Counted from the first letter of the stretch, positions 24,803 through 33,510 are shown. The stretch: 64,000 nt of DNA from Oscillospiraceae bacterium (GCA_015067485.1 SVMJ01000003.1:79891-143890); one strand, 5' to 3'. Notes: generated from the letters alone by a model not told the origin. Made by a program: numbers and translations.

Positions 24803-26140
24803 ATGGCAAAACTCGCATTGCTCGGCGGCGAAAAAGCATTTACCCTGTCTACTGCCAGCGTTTTCCCGCAGGTAAACGAAAAAGGTCGCGCAAGAGTCAA
24901 TCAAATTATGGAAAGCGGTAACCTTTCCCAGGACAAGATCGTCGGCGAATTTGAAGAACGATTCAAAAATTATGTCGGCGCAAAGTATGCAGTCTGCCAG
25001 AGCAGCGGCACCATGTCCATTCAAGCAGGTCTGTTCGGCATGGGCATTGGTCGCGGCGACGAAGTCATCGTTCCGTCTTATACCTTCTTCCTTTCGGTTT
25101 CCCCGATCGTTACATTGGGTGCAACTCCGGTATTTGCTGACGTTGACCTTGACACTCAGTTGATCGATCCGAAGTCCATCGAAGAAAAAATCACTCCGAA
25201 GACCAAGGCAATCATCGTTGTTCACACTTGGGGTAACCCGTGTGATATGGATGCGATCATGGCAATCGCAAAAAAACACAATATCAAGGTTTTGGAAGAC
25301 TGTTCCCATGCACACGGCGCTGAATACAAAGGCAAGAAAATCGGTACCATCGGCGATGTCGGTTGCTTTAGTTTCCAGGCTTCCAAGTTGATGTATGCAG
25401 GCGAAGGCGGCATCTTGGTCACCGATGATGAAGACATCTATTTCCGTACTGTTTCGCTCGGTACTTACGAGCGTTTGGCAGGTTACTACGGCTTTGCTGA
25501 TTCTCCTGCTGCAAGCGAACGCAACCCGTATCGCAAGTACAAAGCATCCACTCTCGGCATGAAACTTCGCGCTCACCCGCTGGGCATTGCGATTGCTGAC
25601 AGTATGCTGGATGAACTGGATGAACGCAACAACATCCGCGACACCAACGGCAGATACTTCGATAAAGCAATCAGCGATATCGAATGCATTAAGCAGCTTA
25701 AGGTTTTAGACGGCGCAAAACGTCTGTATTCTTACCACTATCTGCGTTATGTTCCGGAACTGAATCACGGCATTAGTTTGCACACTGTTTTGAAGGCACT
25801 CGCAGCTGAAGGTCTCATCGTTGGATCTTGCGGTTACGGTCGTTTGCATTTGGAACCGGCTTACACCCAGGTTGATGATAACTGGCCGCTCTGCTATCCG
25901 GATGCTCCGGAACGCAACCTTGGTACACTCCCGGTTTCCGAATACCTGAACACCACTGCATTTATGGCTGCACCGCGTTTTGAAAACCCGAACTGCACTG
26001 ATGTTCTCGATCAGTATGCTGCTGCATATCACAAAGTCTTCTCTGCAACCGAAGAACTTCTGCAGTACGAACAGGAACACGCAGAAGAAATCGCTGCAAT
26101 CAAGGCAAAAACCGGTAACAGCATCAACCTTGTCAGATAA
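24803..26140 (+). CDS. DegT/DnrJ/EryC1/StrS aminotransferase, array gene 3
   Basis: 445 residues. ATG 24803 after GGGAGGATTTAATC. PLP lysine K195 in CFSFQASKLMYAGEGG and the pyridine-contact Asp in LEDCSHAHGA (D166) are present. The N-terminus is about six residues shorter than in the other copies (lacks the VxGENG segment after ALLGGEKA), and the loop after GTYERL reads AGYYGFADSPAASERNPYRK. The tail ends KTGNSINLVR. Own promoter with elements A and B, own terminator, so an independent unit. Substrate unknown. Confidence 0.9.
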   Translation: MAKLALLGGEKAFTLSTASVFPQVNEKGRARVNQIMESGNLSQDKIVGEFEERFKNYVGAKYAVCQSSGTMSIQAGLFGMGIGRGDEVIVPSYTFFLSVSPIVTLGATPVFADVDLDTQLIDPKSIEEKITPKTKAIIVVHTWGNPCDMDAIMAIAKKHNIKVLEDCSHAHGAEYKGKKIGTIGDVGCFSFQASKLMYAGEGGILVTDDEDIYFRTVSLGTYERLAGYYGFADSPAASERNPYRKYKASTLGMKLRAHPLGIAIADSMLDELDERNNIRDTNGRYFDKAISDIECIKQLKVLDGAKRLYSYHYLRYVPELNHGISLHTVLKALAAEGLIVGSCGYGRLHLEPAYTQVDDNWPLCYPDAPERNLGTLPVSEYLNTTAFMAAPRFENPNCTDVLDQYAAAYHKVFSATEELLQYEQEHAEEIAAIKAKTGNSINLVR

Positions 26141-26152
26141 TTTTATTGGCAC

Positions 26153-26183
26153 AAAAAGACCGTTTTCACAAACGGTCTTTTTT
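26153..26183 (+). terminator. Terminator after array gene 3
   Basis: AAAAAGACCGTTT, loop TCAC, AAACGGTCTTTTT: 13-bp perfect stem with T-run. Confidence 0.92.
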
Positions 26184-26197
26184 ATTTACCTTTTCAT

Positions 26198-26209
26198 AGA
26201 ATTCGTCAA
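26198..26209 (+). promoter_or_regulatory. Conserved upstream element A, copy 3 (array gene 4)
   Basis: AGAATTCGTCAA, identical to copy 2, 134 nt before element B at 26332. The remainder of the 278-nt gap 26141-26418 is AT-rich. Confidence 0.55.
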
Positions 26210-26331
26210 GTTTTAATTTTTTAGTTTGTAATTTTAATGCATATTTTATTTGTGTTTTTTATTGAGAAATTCTGTTTTTCAACATTATTTTCATTATTTT
26301 CAATTTCTCCACCCAAAGAAATATGATAGGA

Positions 26332-26366
26332 TTTGCACAGATTTTGACAATGTTTTTTGATATGAT
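26332..26366 (+). promoter_or_regulatory. Conserved promoter element B + extended -10, array gene 4
   Basis: TTTGCACAGAT (26332-26342) and TGA-TATGAT (-10 at 26361-26366). A TTGACA at 26345 is at the wrong distance from this -10 (11 nt), so the conserved box is the better candidate contact. Confidence 0.7.
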
Positions 26367-26418
26367 TATCGAAAGAAGTGTTTCATCATTCTTTATCAAC
26401 AAATACGGAGGTATTCCA

Positions 26419-27774
26419 ATGTCTAAACTCGCATTGTTTGGCGGATCGAAGGCCGTAACCAAATCGCTGATCGGCGAAAACGGAATCGCAAGTTTCGTCC
26501 CGAAAATCAACGACAAAGCACGCGCTACCATTCTCGATTTGCTTGACAAGGGTGAAATTTCCGAATCCCCTGTCGTAACCGATTTTGAAGCTCGTTTCAA
26601 AGACTATATCGGCACCCGTTTTGCACTCTGCCAGTGCAGCGGCTCCATGTCGATTTTTGCAGCTTTGTTTGGTTTGGGCATTGGTCGTGGCGATGAAGTC
26701 ATCGTCCCCTCCTTCACTTTCCCGACCAGCGCTACCACCATTCTCCCGCTCGGCGCGGTTCCGGTCTTTGCAGACGTTGATCCGGATTCCCACTGTATTG
26801 ATGCTGCAGACATTGAAAAGCGTATCACTCCGAAGACCAAGGCGATCGTTGTTGTCCATGTTTGGGGTAACCCGTGTGATATGGACGCAATCATGGCGGT
26901 TGCAAAGAAGCACAATCTGAAAGTTTTGGAAGACTGTTCTCATGCACACGGTGCAACCTACAAAGGCAAGAAGGTCGGTTCCATCGGCGATGTCGGTTGC
27001 TTCAGCCTGCAGGGTTCCAAGTTGATGTACGGCGGTGAAGCAGGCATCCTGACCACCAACGATGAAGAAGTCTTCTTCCGTGCAGCTTCTCTTGGTTCCT
27101 ACGAGCGTCTGTATGGCTATGGCTTCTATGCCGATTTGGAAAGCACCAAGTTGGAAAGCCCGTACAAGATCTACAAAGGTACAGCTCTCGGTATGAAACT
27201 CCGTGTTCATCCGCTTGCCATCGCGATTGCAGACAGCGAACTCGATCATTTGGACGAACGCAACGTGATTCGTAATCGCAACGCAAATCATCTCAACGAA
27301 TTGCTCAGTGATATCTCCTGTATCAACAACGTCAAAGTCTACGATGGTGCAGAACGCGTCTTCGGCTATCACTATATGCGTTATGACCACGAACTCAACG
27401 GCGGTGTTCTCCGCGAAACCATTTTGAAAGCACTTGTTGCGGAAGGTGTTACTGTCGGTGCTTGCGGCTACGGCCACTTGCACGAAGATCCCACCTTCAC
27501 CCAAGTCAACGACAACTGGCCCAAGTGCTATCCGTACGGTGAAAAGCATGACGCGGTGTATCTCCCGATCACCTCGTATCTCCACGACACCGTCTTCATG
27601 GCAGCTCCCCGCTTTGAAGATGCTGATGGTTTTGAAGCAGTCGAGCAATATGCAGAAGCATATCACAAAGTCATCGCAGCAACCGATGAACTGCTCCGGT
27701 ATGAAAAAGATCATGCGGATGAACTGGTCGCAATGAGACCGAGAAGCGGACGTAGCATCAATATTGTGAAGTAA
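26419..27774 (+). CDS. DegT/DnrJ/EryC1/StrS aminotransferase, array gene 4
   Basis: 451 residues, ATG 26419 after GGAGGTATTCCA. D172 and K201 (CFSLQGSKLMYGGEAG) conserved. It is closest to gene 1 by eye: same GENGI segment, CQCSG motif, and tail RSGRSINIVK. The loop after GSYERL is YGYGFYADLESTKLESPYKI. FPTSATTILP replaces the FFASSTPVLT segment at residues 101-110, near the cofactor pocket. Gene 5 follows after 41 nt without terminator, so genes 4-5 form an operon. Substrate unknown. Confidence 0.9.
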   Translation: MSKLALFGGSKAVTKSLIGENGIASFVPKINDKARATILDLLDKGEISESPVVTDFEARFKDYIGTRFALCQCSGSMSIFAALFGLGIGRGDEVIVPSFTFPTSATTILPLGAVPVFADVDPDSHCIDAADIEKRITPKTKAIVVVHVWGNPCDMDAIMAVAKKHNLKVLEDCSHAHGATYKGKKVGSIGDVGCFSLQGSKLMYGGEAGILTTNDEEVFFRAASLGSYERLYGYGFYADLESTKLESPYKIYKGTALGMKLRVHPLAIAIADSELDHLDERNVIRNRNANHLNELLSDISCINNVKVYDGAERVFGYHYMRYDHELNGGVLRETILKALVAEGVTVGACGYGHLHEDPTFTQVNDNWPKCYPYGEKHDAVYLPITSYLHDTVFMAAPRFEDADGFEAVEQYAEAYHKVIAATDELLRYEKDHADELVAMRPRSGRSINIVK

Positions 27775-27777
27775 ATT

Positions 27778-27792
27778 ATCCACAGAGTGGAT
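27778..27792 (+). other. Short inverted repeat between array genes 4 and 5
   Basis: ATCCAC-AGA-GTGGAT, 6-bp arms, just after the gene 4 stop; no T-run follows, so not a terminator. It may be an mRNA-stability hairpin. Confidence 0.4.
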
Positions 27793-27815
27793 CATATAAT
27801 CAGGAGGTTTTAATT

Positions 27816-29165
27816 ATGTCTAAACTCGCATTGCTCGGTGGTCAGCAGACCGTTACCGAAGATGTCCGCGGCGCGAACGGCAGATGGCCGTGGTATTCCT
27901 ATGTTACTCCGGAAGGAAAAGCACTCGTCAACCAGATCATGGATGAACAGACTCTTTCCGAACATCACGTCATCACAGATTTTGAAGAAGCATTCCGCAA
28001 TTATGTTGGTGCAAAGTACTCTCTCAGTTTCTGCACCGGTACTGCATCCATCATGACCGGTCTTTTCGGCATGGGCATCGGTCGCGGCGACGAAGTCATT
28101 GTTCCGTCCTATACCTTCTTCGCAACCTGTACTCCTGTTATGGCACTTGGCGGTATCCCGGTATTTGCTGATGTCGATCTCGAAACCCGCACCCTGGATC
28201 CGGTAGACATTGAACGCAAGATCACCCCGAAGACCAAGGCAATCGTTGTCGTCCATGTCCACGGTAACCCGGCAGACATGGATGCGATCATGGCAATCGC
28301 TAAGAAGCATGATCTGAAGGTTTTGGAAGACTGCTCTCATGCACACGGCGCAAAATACAAAGGTAAGTATGTTGGTACAATCGGTCATGTAGGTTGCTTC
28401 AGCTTGCAGGCATCCAAACTCCTGTGGGGCGGCGAAGCGGGTATCATGGTCACCAATGACGAAAACATCTATGCCCGTACCGCTGCTCACTCTTCTTATG
28501 AACGTTTCTATCCGGCATACTATGAAAAAGTCGGTCTCTCCCCGGATAACGATTACATCAAGTATGCAATCACCGGCTTGGCTTGCAAACTCCGTCCGCA
28601 TCCGCTTGCAATTGCAATCGCATATTGCGAACTGCCGCATTTGGATGAGCAGAACAAAATCCGCAACGCTCTCGGTAAGCGTTTGGATGACGGTATCGCC
28701 GATATCCCGTACTTGCACCCCTTCAAGGTTTTGGACGGTGCAGAACGTATGAACAGTTATCATATGCTTCGCTACGATGCAGAAGACAACAACGGTGTAT
28801 GGCGCGAAACCTTCCTACGCGCACTCTCTGCGGAAGGCATCCAGGGTGGGTTGGATGGTTACGGCACTCTGCACAGACAGCCGGCATTCACCCAGCTTGA
28901 CGGTAACTGGCCGAAGTGCTATCCGGATGGCGCGGTCAGAGATCTCGGTGATCTCCCGGTTTCCGAATACCTTGGTTCTGCATGTATCCTCGGCGCTCCG
29001 CGTTTTGAAGATATGGACCGTGTGAAATGTATCGACCAGTACATTGAAGCATACCACAAGGTCGCAAATGCTACCGACGAACTTCTCAAGTATCAGAAGG
29101 ATCACGAAGAAGAACTCGCTGCAATGCGTCCGAAGGGCGGTCGTACCATCAATCGCGTAAAGTAA
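27816..29165 (+). CDS. DegT/DnrJ/EryC1/StrS aminotransferase, array gene 5 (most divergent)
   Basis: 449 residues, ATG 27816 after AGGAGGTTTTAATT. K201 (CFSLQASKLLWGGEAG) and D172 are conserved, so probably active, but several positions fixed in copies 1-4 differ: GDVGCF/GDAAAF becomes GHVGCF (H191), HxWGNP becomes HVHGNP, and CQxSG becomes SFCTG. The N-terminal loop is Trp/Tyr-rich (NGRWPWYSYV). The loop after SSYERF is YPAYYEKVGLSPDNDYIKY. The tail ends KGGRTINRVK. Likely co-transcribed with gene 4, possibly with a different substrate or a partner role. Confidence 0.9.
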   Translation: MSKLALLGGQQTVTEDVRGANGRWPWYSYVTPEGKALVNQIMDEQTLSEHHVITDFEEAFRNYVGAKYSLSFCTGTASIMTGLFGMGIGRGDEVIVPSYTFFATCTPVMALGGIPVFADVDLETRTLDPVDIERKITPKTKAIVVVHVHGNPADMDAIMAIAKKHDLKVLEDCSHAHGAKYKGKYVGTIGHVGCFSLQASKLLWGGEAGIMVTNDENIYARTAAHSSYERFYPAYYEKVGLSPDNDYIKYAITGLACKLRPHPLAIAIAYCELPHLDEQNKIRNALGKRLDDGIADIPYLHPFKVLDGAERMNSYHMLRYDAEDNNGVWRETFLRALSAEGIQGGLDGYGTLHRQPAFTQLDGNWPKCYPDGAVRDLGDLPVSEYLGSACILGAPRFEDMDRVKCIDQYIEAYHKVANATDELLKYQKDHEEELAAMRPKGGRTINRVK

Positions 29166-29176
29166 AAAGTACATAG

Positions 29177-29209
29177 AAAAACGGTGTCACAAATGTGACA
29201 CCGTTTTTT
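29177..29209. terminator. Bidirectional terminator between the array and gpsA
   Basis: AAAAACGGTGTCAC, loop AAAT, GTGACACCGTTTTT: 14-bp perfect stem; convergent genes on both sides. Confidence 0.93.
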
Positions 29210-30212
29210 ACAACCAATCAACTTCGATCTCGGATTTTCCCGGGCGCGCCATCAGCTCAGCCATCGCCTGCATTGGGTCTTTCCCGCAATACAACACTTG
29301 ATAGCACTGCTCGGTAATCGGCATTTCCACCTTGACTTGATCTGCCAGTTGTTTTCCCGCGTAGGTCGCGTAATAGCCTTCCACGACCGCTCCGATTTGC
29401 TTTAGCGAATCTTCGGGCGAAACACCCTGCCCGATCAAAATCCCTGCACGGCGGTTGCGCGAGTGTTGGGATGTGCAGGTAACGATCAAATCACCCACAC
29501 CTGCAAGACCTGCAAGGGTTTCGCGTTTGCCGCCAAGCACGATACAAAGTCGCGCCATCTCGGCAAGTCCACGCGTCATCAGTGCCGCCTTGGAATTATC
29601 TCCTAATCCAAGTCCGTCATTGATGCCCGCGGTGAGTGCTATGATGTTTTTGAGCGCACCTCCAAGTTCCACGCCCACAACATCCGAAGATGTGTAAACT
29701 CTAAAATTTGCGTTCATAAAAACGCGTTGGACGGTTTCTGCCGCGGTTTGATCTTCCGATGCGGAAATGATCGCGGTCGGAATTTCGCGCCCGACCTCTT
29801 CCGCATGCGACGGTCCGGAGAGTGCCACAATGGGATATCCATCCCCCAATGAATCACGCAAAACCGATGTATAGCACTTTCCGCTTTCTCGGTCAATGCC
29901 TTTGGAAACGCTGACCACGATGGTTCCTTGTTTCAAATACGGTCGGACCTGCTTTGCAGTATCACGCACCGCAAAAGACGGAACTGCCATCACGAGAAGG
30001 TCTGCATCACGTGCGAATGCAATCTCAGGTGAGAGTTTTAAGTTGTCCGGGAACTCCACACCCGGTAAGTGCTTTCGGTTTTCACGGTCTCGTTCGAGTT
30101 CTGTAATTTGGTCTTTACGATATGACCACAAGGTAACATCATGATCGTTTTTTGCCAGTAAAACCGCGAGTGCGGTTCCCCAGCCTCCGCTTCCGAAAAC
30201 GGATATTTTCAT
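29208..30212 (-). CDS. gpsA: Glycerol-3-phosphate dehydrogenase [NAD(P)+]
   Basis: 334 residues from ATG 30212 (AAGGGG 7 nt upstream); the plsY stop overlaps it. Reduces DHAP to sn-glycerol-3-phosphate for phospholipid synthesis. NAD-binding GSGGWGTALA at 7-16, the catalytic lysine in GGALKNIIALTAG, and LSGPSHAEE are present. Directly downstream of plsY, which consumes its product. Confidence 0.96.
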   Translation of the reverse strand: MKISVFGSGGWGTALAVLLAKNDHDVTLWSYRKDQITELERDRENRKHLPGVEFPDNLKLSPEIAFARDADLLVMAVPSFAVRDTAKQVRPYLKQGTIVVSVSKGIDRESGKCYTSVLRDSLGDGYPIVALSGPSHAEEVGREIPTAIISASEDQTAAETVQRVFMNANFRVYTSSDVVGVELGGALKNIIALTAGINDGLGLGDNSKAALMTRGLAEMARLCIVLGGKRETLAGLAGVGDLIVTCTSQHSRNRRAGILIGQGVSPEDSLKQIGAVVEGYYATYAGKQLADQVKVEMPITEQCYQVLYCGKDPMQAMAELMARPGKSEIEVDWL

Positions 30213-30853
30213 CACTTATCCCCTTCCGATTTGCTGCGATGGAAATAAAACTTCTTTTCATTATGCGCCAAAAGGCGTTTGATATTACTGCGATGCAAAT
30301 AAATCGCACCACCGCCCCAAAGCAAGGCAATCGCAAAATACAGCCAGTTTCCCGGATAAAAAATTAAGATGGTAACGGGGAACGCCGCTGCCGCCAAAAT
30401 AGAGCCGAGCGACACAAATCGAGTCAGAAACACGGTAATTAAGAAAATGCTCAGGATGATCGCCAAACTGCGCGGGTCAAAGAGCATAAAAACTGCCGCA
30501 GATGTCAGAATCCCCTTCCCGCCTCGTAACTTGAAATAAACCGGAAAAGCATGCCCTACAACCACAGAGAAGCCTGCGATCATAACCGGAAGTGATCCCA
30601 TCACGCCATGTTCCGGGAAAAGTGCAACTGCAAACAGTGCGCCCAAAATCCCTTTGAGCATATCGCCCAACATGACAAGCAGCGTTTTCTTTCCGCCCAT
30701 CACACGGAATGCATTGGTACTGCCCGCGTTTCCGCTTCCGAAGTTTCGGATATCCTGCTTCAAAAACAGTTTGGAAACAATGATGGAGAAGTTAAGACTC
30801 CCAAGCAAATATCCGACAACGATGATAACCAAGTATTTCAAACCCATGGACAC
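30212..30853 (-). CDS. plsY: PlsY, acyl-phosphate:glycerol-3-phosphate acyltransferase
   Basis: 213 residues, five or so transmembrane helices. Motif 1 SGNAGSTNAFR near residue 40, motif 2 FKLRGGKGILTSA near 105, and motif 3 with KRLLAHNEKKF at the C-terminus. First acylation in phosphatidic acid synthesis. The GTG at 30853 is preferred because GGGGG lies 7 nt upstream; an ATG two codons later is possible. Follows der. Confidence 0.95.
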   Translation of the reverse strand: MSMGLKYLVIIVVGYLLGSLNFSIIVSKLFLKQDIRNFGSGNAGSTNAFRVMGGKKTLLVMLGDMLKGILGALFAVALFPEHGVMGSLPVMIAGFSVVVGHAFPVYFKLRGGKGILTSAAVFMLFDPRSLAIILSIFLITVFLTRFVSLGSILAAAAFPVTILIFYPGNWLYFAIALLWGGGAIYLHRSNIKRLLAHNEKKFYFHRSKSEGDK

Positions 30854-30855
30854 AG

Positions 30856-32175
30856 TTAATCCCCCTTTTGGCGAATTACAACACGAATCGGTGTGCCTTC
30901 CAAGCCAAATACGGCACGAATCTGATTTTCCAAATAACGCTGATAAGAGAAATGGAACAACTTCGCGTCGTTACAGAACATAACAAAGTTCGGCGGCTGG
31001 ATACCCGTCTGTGTAATGTAATACACTTTCAGGCGCTTGCCACGGTCTGTCGGCGGCTGAGTACGCGCAGTCGCGTCCGCCAAAATGTTGTTGAGCATAC
31101 CTGTCGTGATACGGATACGGCTCTGCTGGTAAACGTGGCAGATCAGTTCAAACAGTTTATGAACACGCTGACCTGTTTTTGCGGAGATGAACAGAATCGG
31201 TGCATAAGTCATATAACTCAGATCCGCGCGGATCTTATCGGTCATCTTCTTCATGGTCTTGTCGTCTTTTTCGATCAAGTCCCACTTATTGACCACGATA
31301 ATCGATGCTTTCCCCGCCTCATGTGCAAGCCCTGCGATTTTGGTATCTTGTTCGGTAACACCTTCCTGCGCATCGATCAAAATCAAACACACATCACTGC
31401 GCTCGATCGCCATATTCGCACGGAGTACCGAGAAGCGTTCGACTTCATCGTTGACTTTGGATTTACGGCGGATCCCCGCGGTATCAATGATCGTGAATTT
31501 CCCGTGTTCATTTTCAAAATCCGAGTCCACCGCATCACGGGTGGTACCCGGGATATTGCTGACGATCACGCGCTCTTCGCCGAGAATCTGGTTGGTGAGC
31601 GAGCTTTTGCCCGCGTTCGGCTTTCCGATCAGCGCGATTTTGATACGCTCATCTTCCTCTTCGGAATCATCGATTTCGGGGAAGAGTGCAACACAGGCAT
31701 CGAGCAAATCCCCCGTTCCATGCCCGTGCAGAGCAGAGACCGGCATCGGATCACCCAGACCCAAGTTATAAAACTCATAGAGTTCAGGGGGCGGATCTCC
31801 GACTTTATCCACTTTATTGACTGCAAGCACGATCGGTTTTTTCGAGCGCAGCAACATATTAGCGACATCACGGTCTTCCGCCGTGACACCTGTTTTAATA
31901 TCGCACAGCATCACGATCACATCTGCATTGGAAATTGCAAGGATCGCCTGTTCGCGCATAAATTGCAAGATTTCGTTATCGGTGTTCGGTTCAATACCAC
32001 CGGTATCGACCAAGGAAAACACGGTTCCGCACCACTCGCAATCCGCATACAAACGGTCACGGGTGACGCCCGGGGTATCTTGAACAATGGAAAGCCGCTT
32101 GCCGACTAACTTATTAAAAAACATGGACTTACCCACGTTGGGTCGTCCCACAATCGCGACTACCGGTTTCGACAT
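30856..32175 (-). CDS. der: GTPase Der (EngA)
   Basis: 439 residues. Double GTPase for 50S ribosome assembly. First G domain: GRPNVGKS at 8-15, DTPGVTRDR, NKVD; second G domain: GKPNAGKSS near 184, DTAGIRRKS, NKWD; C-terminal KH-like domain from about 350. In the first P-loop Met follows GKS where Thr is usual. The 5' end overlaps the upstream radical SAM gene by 16 nt. Confidence 0.96.
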   Translation of the reverse strand: MSKPVVAIVGRPNVGKSMFFNKLVGKRLSIVQDTPGVTRDRLYADCEWCGTVFSLVDTGGIEPNTDNEILQFMREQAILAISNADVIVMLCDIKTGVTAEDRDVANMLLRSKKPIVLAVNKVDKVGDPPPELYEFYNLGLGDPMPVSALHGHGTGDLLDACVALFPEIDDSEEEDERIKIALIGKPNAGKSSLTNQILGEERVIVSNIPGTTRDAVDSDFENEHGKFTIIDTAGIRRKSKVNDEVERFSVLRANMAIERSDVCLILIDAQEGVTEQDTKIAGLAHEAGKASIIVVNKWDLIEKDDKTMKKMTDKIRADLSYMTYAPILFISAKTGQRVHKLFELICHVYQQSRIRITTGMLNNILADATARTQPPTDRGKRLKVYYITQTGIQPPNFVMFCNDAKLFHFSYQRYLENQIRAVFGLEGTPIRVVIRQKGD

Positions 32176-33488
32176 AAGCGACTCACTCCTTTCGTCTTTT
32201 TCTCAAGAATCGCAGAAAGCAACTCTTTGCCACCACTTGGAACCACGCGCACAGAAATACCGAGTTCCCGTTCAACCGCTTCCACAGTGACATCGTCTAA
32301 AAACACGTTGCTTTGGTGACGCAACATGACATCCGGAATCAACACTCGTTCACCTAACTCTTTTCCTTTGAGCGCAGAAATCAAGTCTTCACCTGTAATG
32401 AGACCTGCCACATTCACATTCTCTCCGAAAAAGCGGTTGATAACCGGAACAACATTCCAACTAATTACATTATCACATTTTTCTGCCAATTCGTCAATGA
32501 GTTTCGCAATAAAAGGCGCGGCGGAAACACCAGTTGCAACTGTAAACGGACGCACCTTCGCTTTGTGCGAAACCTTCGCAAGTTCCTTGTGGAATTCATC
32601 ACGCAAGAGCGCGATCATACCCACCCCGTTTTCCAGCTGCGGATACTCTTCGTAGTACTCGGCATCCGGAATGTCCATCTGTGCCTTGATGAAGAGTTCA
32701 TCGGACGGATATACAACGCGGGTGCCGTTCTCTTTTAGGGACTTATTTGAAAATTCTTCTACAATCGAGATGATTTCCCGTGCGCACTCCCGATTAACAG
32801 GTGTGATCGGATAAAGTCTCTCACGGTATTTGGTAAGCCCCACGGGAACCACAGAAACACTATTGATCGCAGGCCAAAGACTCATCAGATCACGCAGAGA
32901 GTTTCTAAGCACTTCCCCGTCGTTGACTCCCGGGCACGCCACGATCTGGCAGTTTAACATCATATCCGCATCCGCAAACCGACGGAGCAGTTCCATACAA
33001 CGGCCTGCGTTGGGATTACGGAGCATTTGCACACGTACATCCGGATCGGTCGCGTGGACCGAGATATTGATCGGATTGATGCGCATTCGGATCATACGCT
33101 CCACATCTTCTTCGGACAGATTGGTCAGCGTAATATAGTTTCCAAGCAAGAACGACATGCGCGCGTCATCGTCTTTGAAATAAAGAGTTTCGCGCATATT
33201 GGGCGGAAGTTGGTCGATGAAACAAAAAATACAACGGTTGGCACAGCGTTTTGCCTTGTCCATCAAATAACTCTCAAAGGTGATGCCGATATCTTCCCCC
33301 GCACCCTTTTTGAGCGTTACTTCACGGTCTTGCAATGTAAGTGCAACACTCTCTTCGTAGCCGTAAAACTTATAATCCAGTACATCGCGGATCACATGAC
33401 CGTTGACAGAGAGCAGTTCATCCCCCGCACGGATTCCCGCCTTGTATGCAGGACTTTTTCTCGCGACTGAAACAATTTTTGCACCCAT
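32160..33488 (-). CDS. PDZ/radical SAM/DUF512 protein (TIGR03279 type)
   Basis: 442 residues from ATG 33488, with AGGGGGTG ahead. N-terminal PDZ-like domain (about 1-65: SPAYKAGIRAGDELLSVNG), radical SAM-type cysteine cluster KRCANRCIFCFIDQLP, and a C-terminal DUF512 region. This is the 'putative FeS-containing / radical SAM TIGR03279' family, widespread in clostridia and cyanobacteria, beside der. Its reaction is not known. The overlap with der suggests coupled translation and perhaps a ribosome-related role. Confidence 0.85.
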   Translation of the reverse strand: MGAKIVSVARKSPAYKAGIRAGDELLSVNGHVIRDVLDYKFYGYEESVALTLQDREVTLKKGAGEDIGITFESYLMDKAKRCANRCIFCFIDQLPPNMRETLYFKDDDARMSFLLGNYITLTNLSEEDVERMIRMRINPINISVHATDPDVRVQMLRNPNAGRCMELLRRFADADMMLNCQIVACPGVNDGEVLRNSLRDLMSLWPAINSVSVVPVGLTKYRERLYPITPVNRECAREIISIVEEFSNKSLKENGTRVVYPSDELFIKAQMDIPDAEYYEEYPQLENGVGMIALLRDEFHKELAKVSHKAKVRPFTVATGVSAAPFIAKLIDELAEKCDNVISWNVVPVINRFFGENVNVAGLITGEDLISALKGKELGERVLIPDVMLRHQSNVFLDDVTVEAVERELGISVRVVPSGGKELLSAILEKKTKGVSRLCRNR

Positions 33489-33510
33489 CGATTCACCCCC
33501 TTCGGATAGA

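Noticed and set aside
26345..26350. TTGACA before array gene 4
   Set aside because: 11 nt from the TATGAT; with a 17-nt spacer the -10 would be TATCGA. The conserved TTTGCA box shared with genes 1 and 3 is more convincing.
27795..27800. TATAAT just before array gene 5
   Set aside because: It lies 16 nt before the start codon, inside the Shine-Dalgarno region, with no -35 at a workable distance.
21815..28763. Very long antisense reading frames opposite the aminotransferase array (e.g. 457 codons at 21815-23188, 469 at 26386-27795)
   Set aside because: They follow from the strong codon bias of the sense genes, lack Shine-Dalgarno sequences and encode no recognisable protein.
30868..32109. 413-codon plus-strand frame opposite der
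   Set aside because: Shadow of a certain gene with conserved GTPase motifs.
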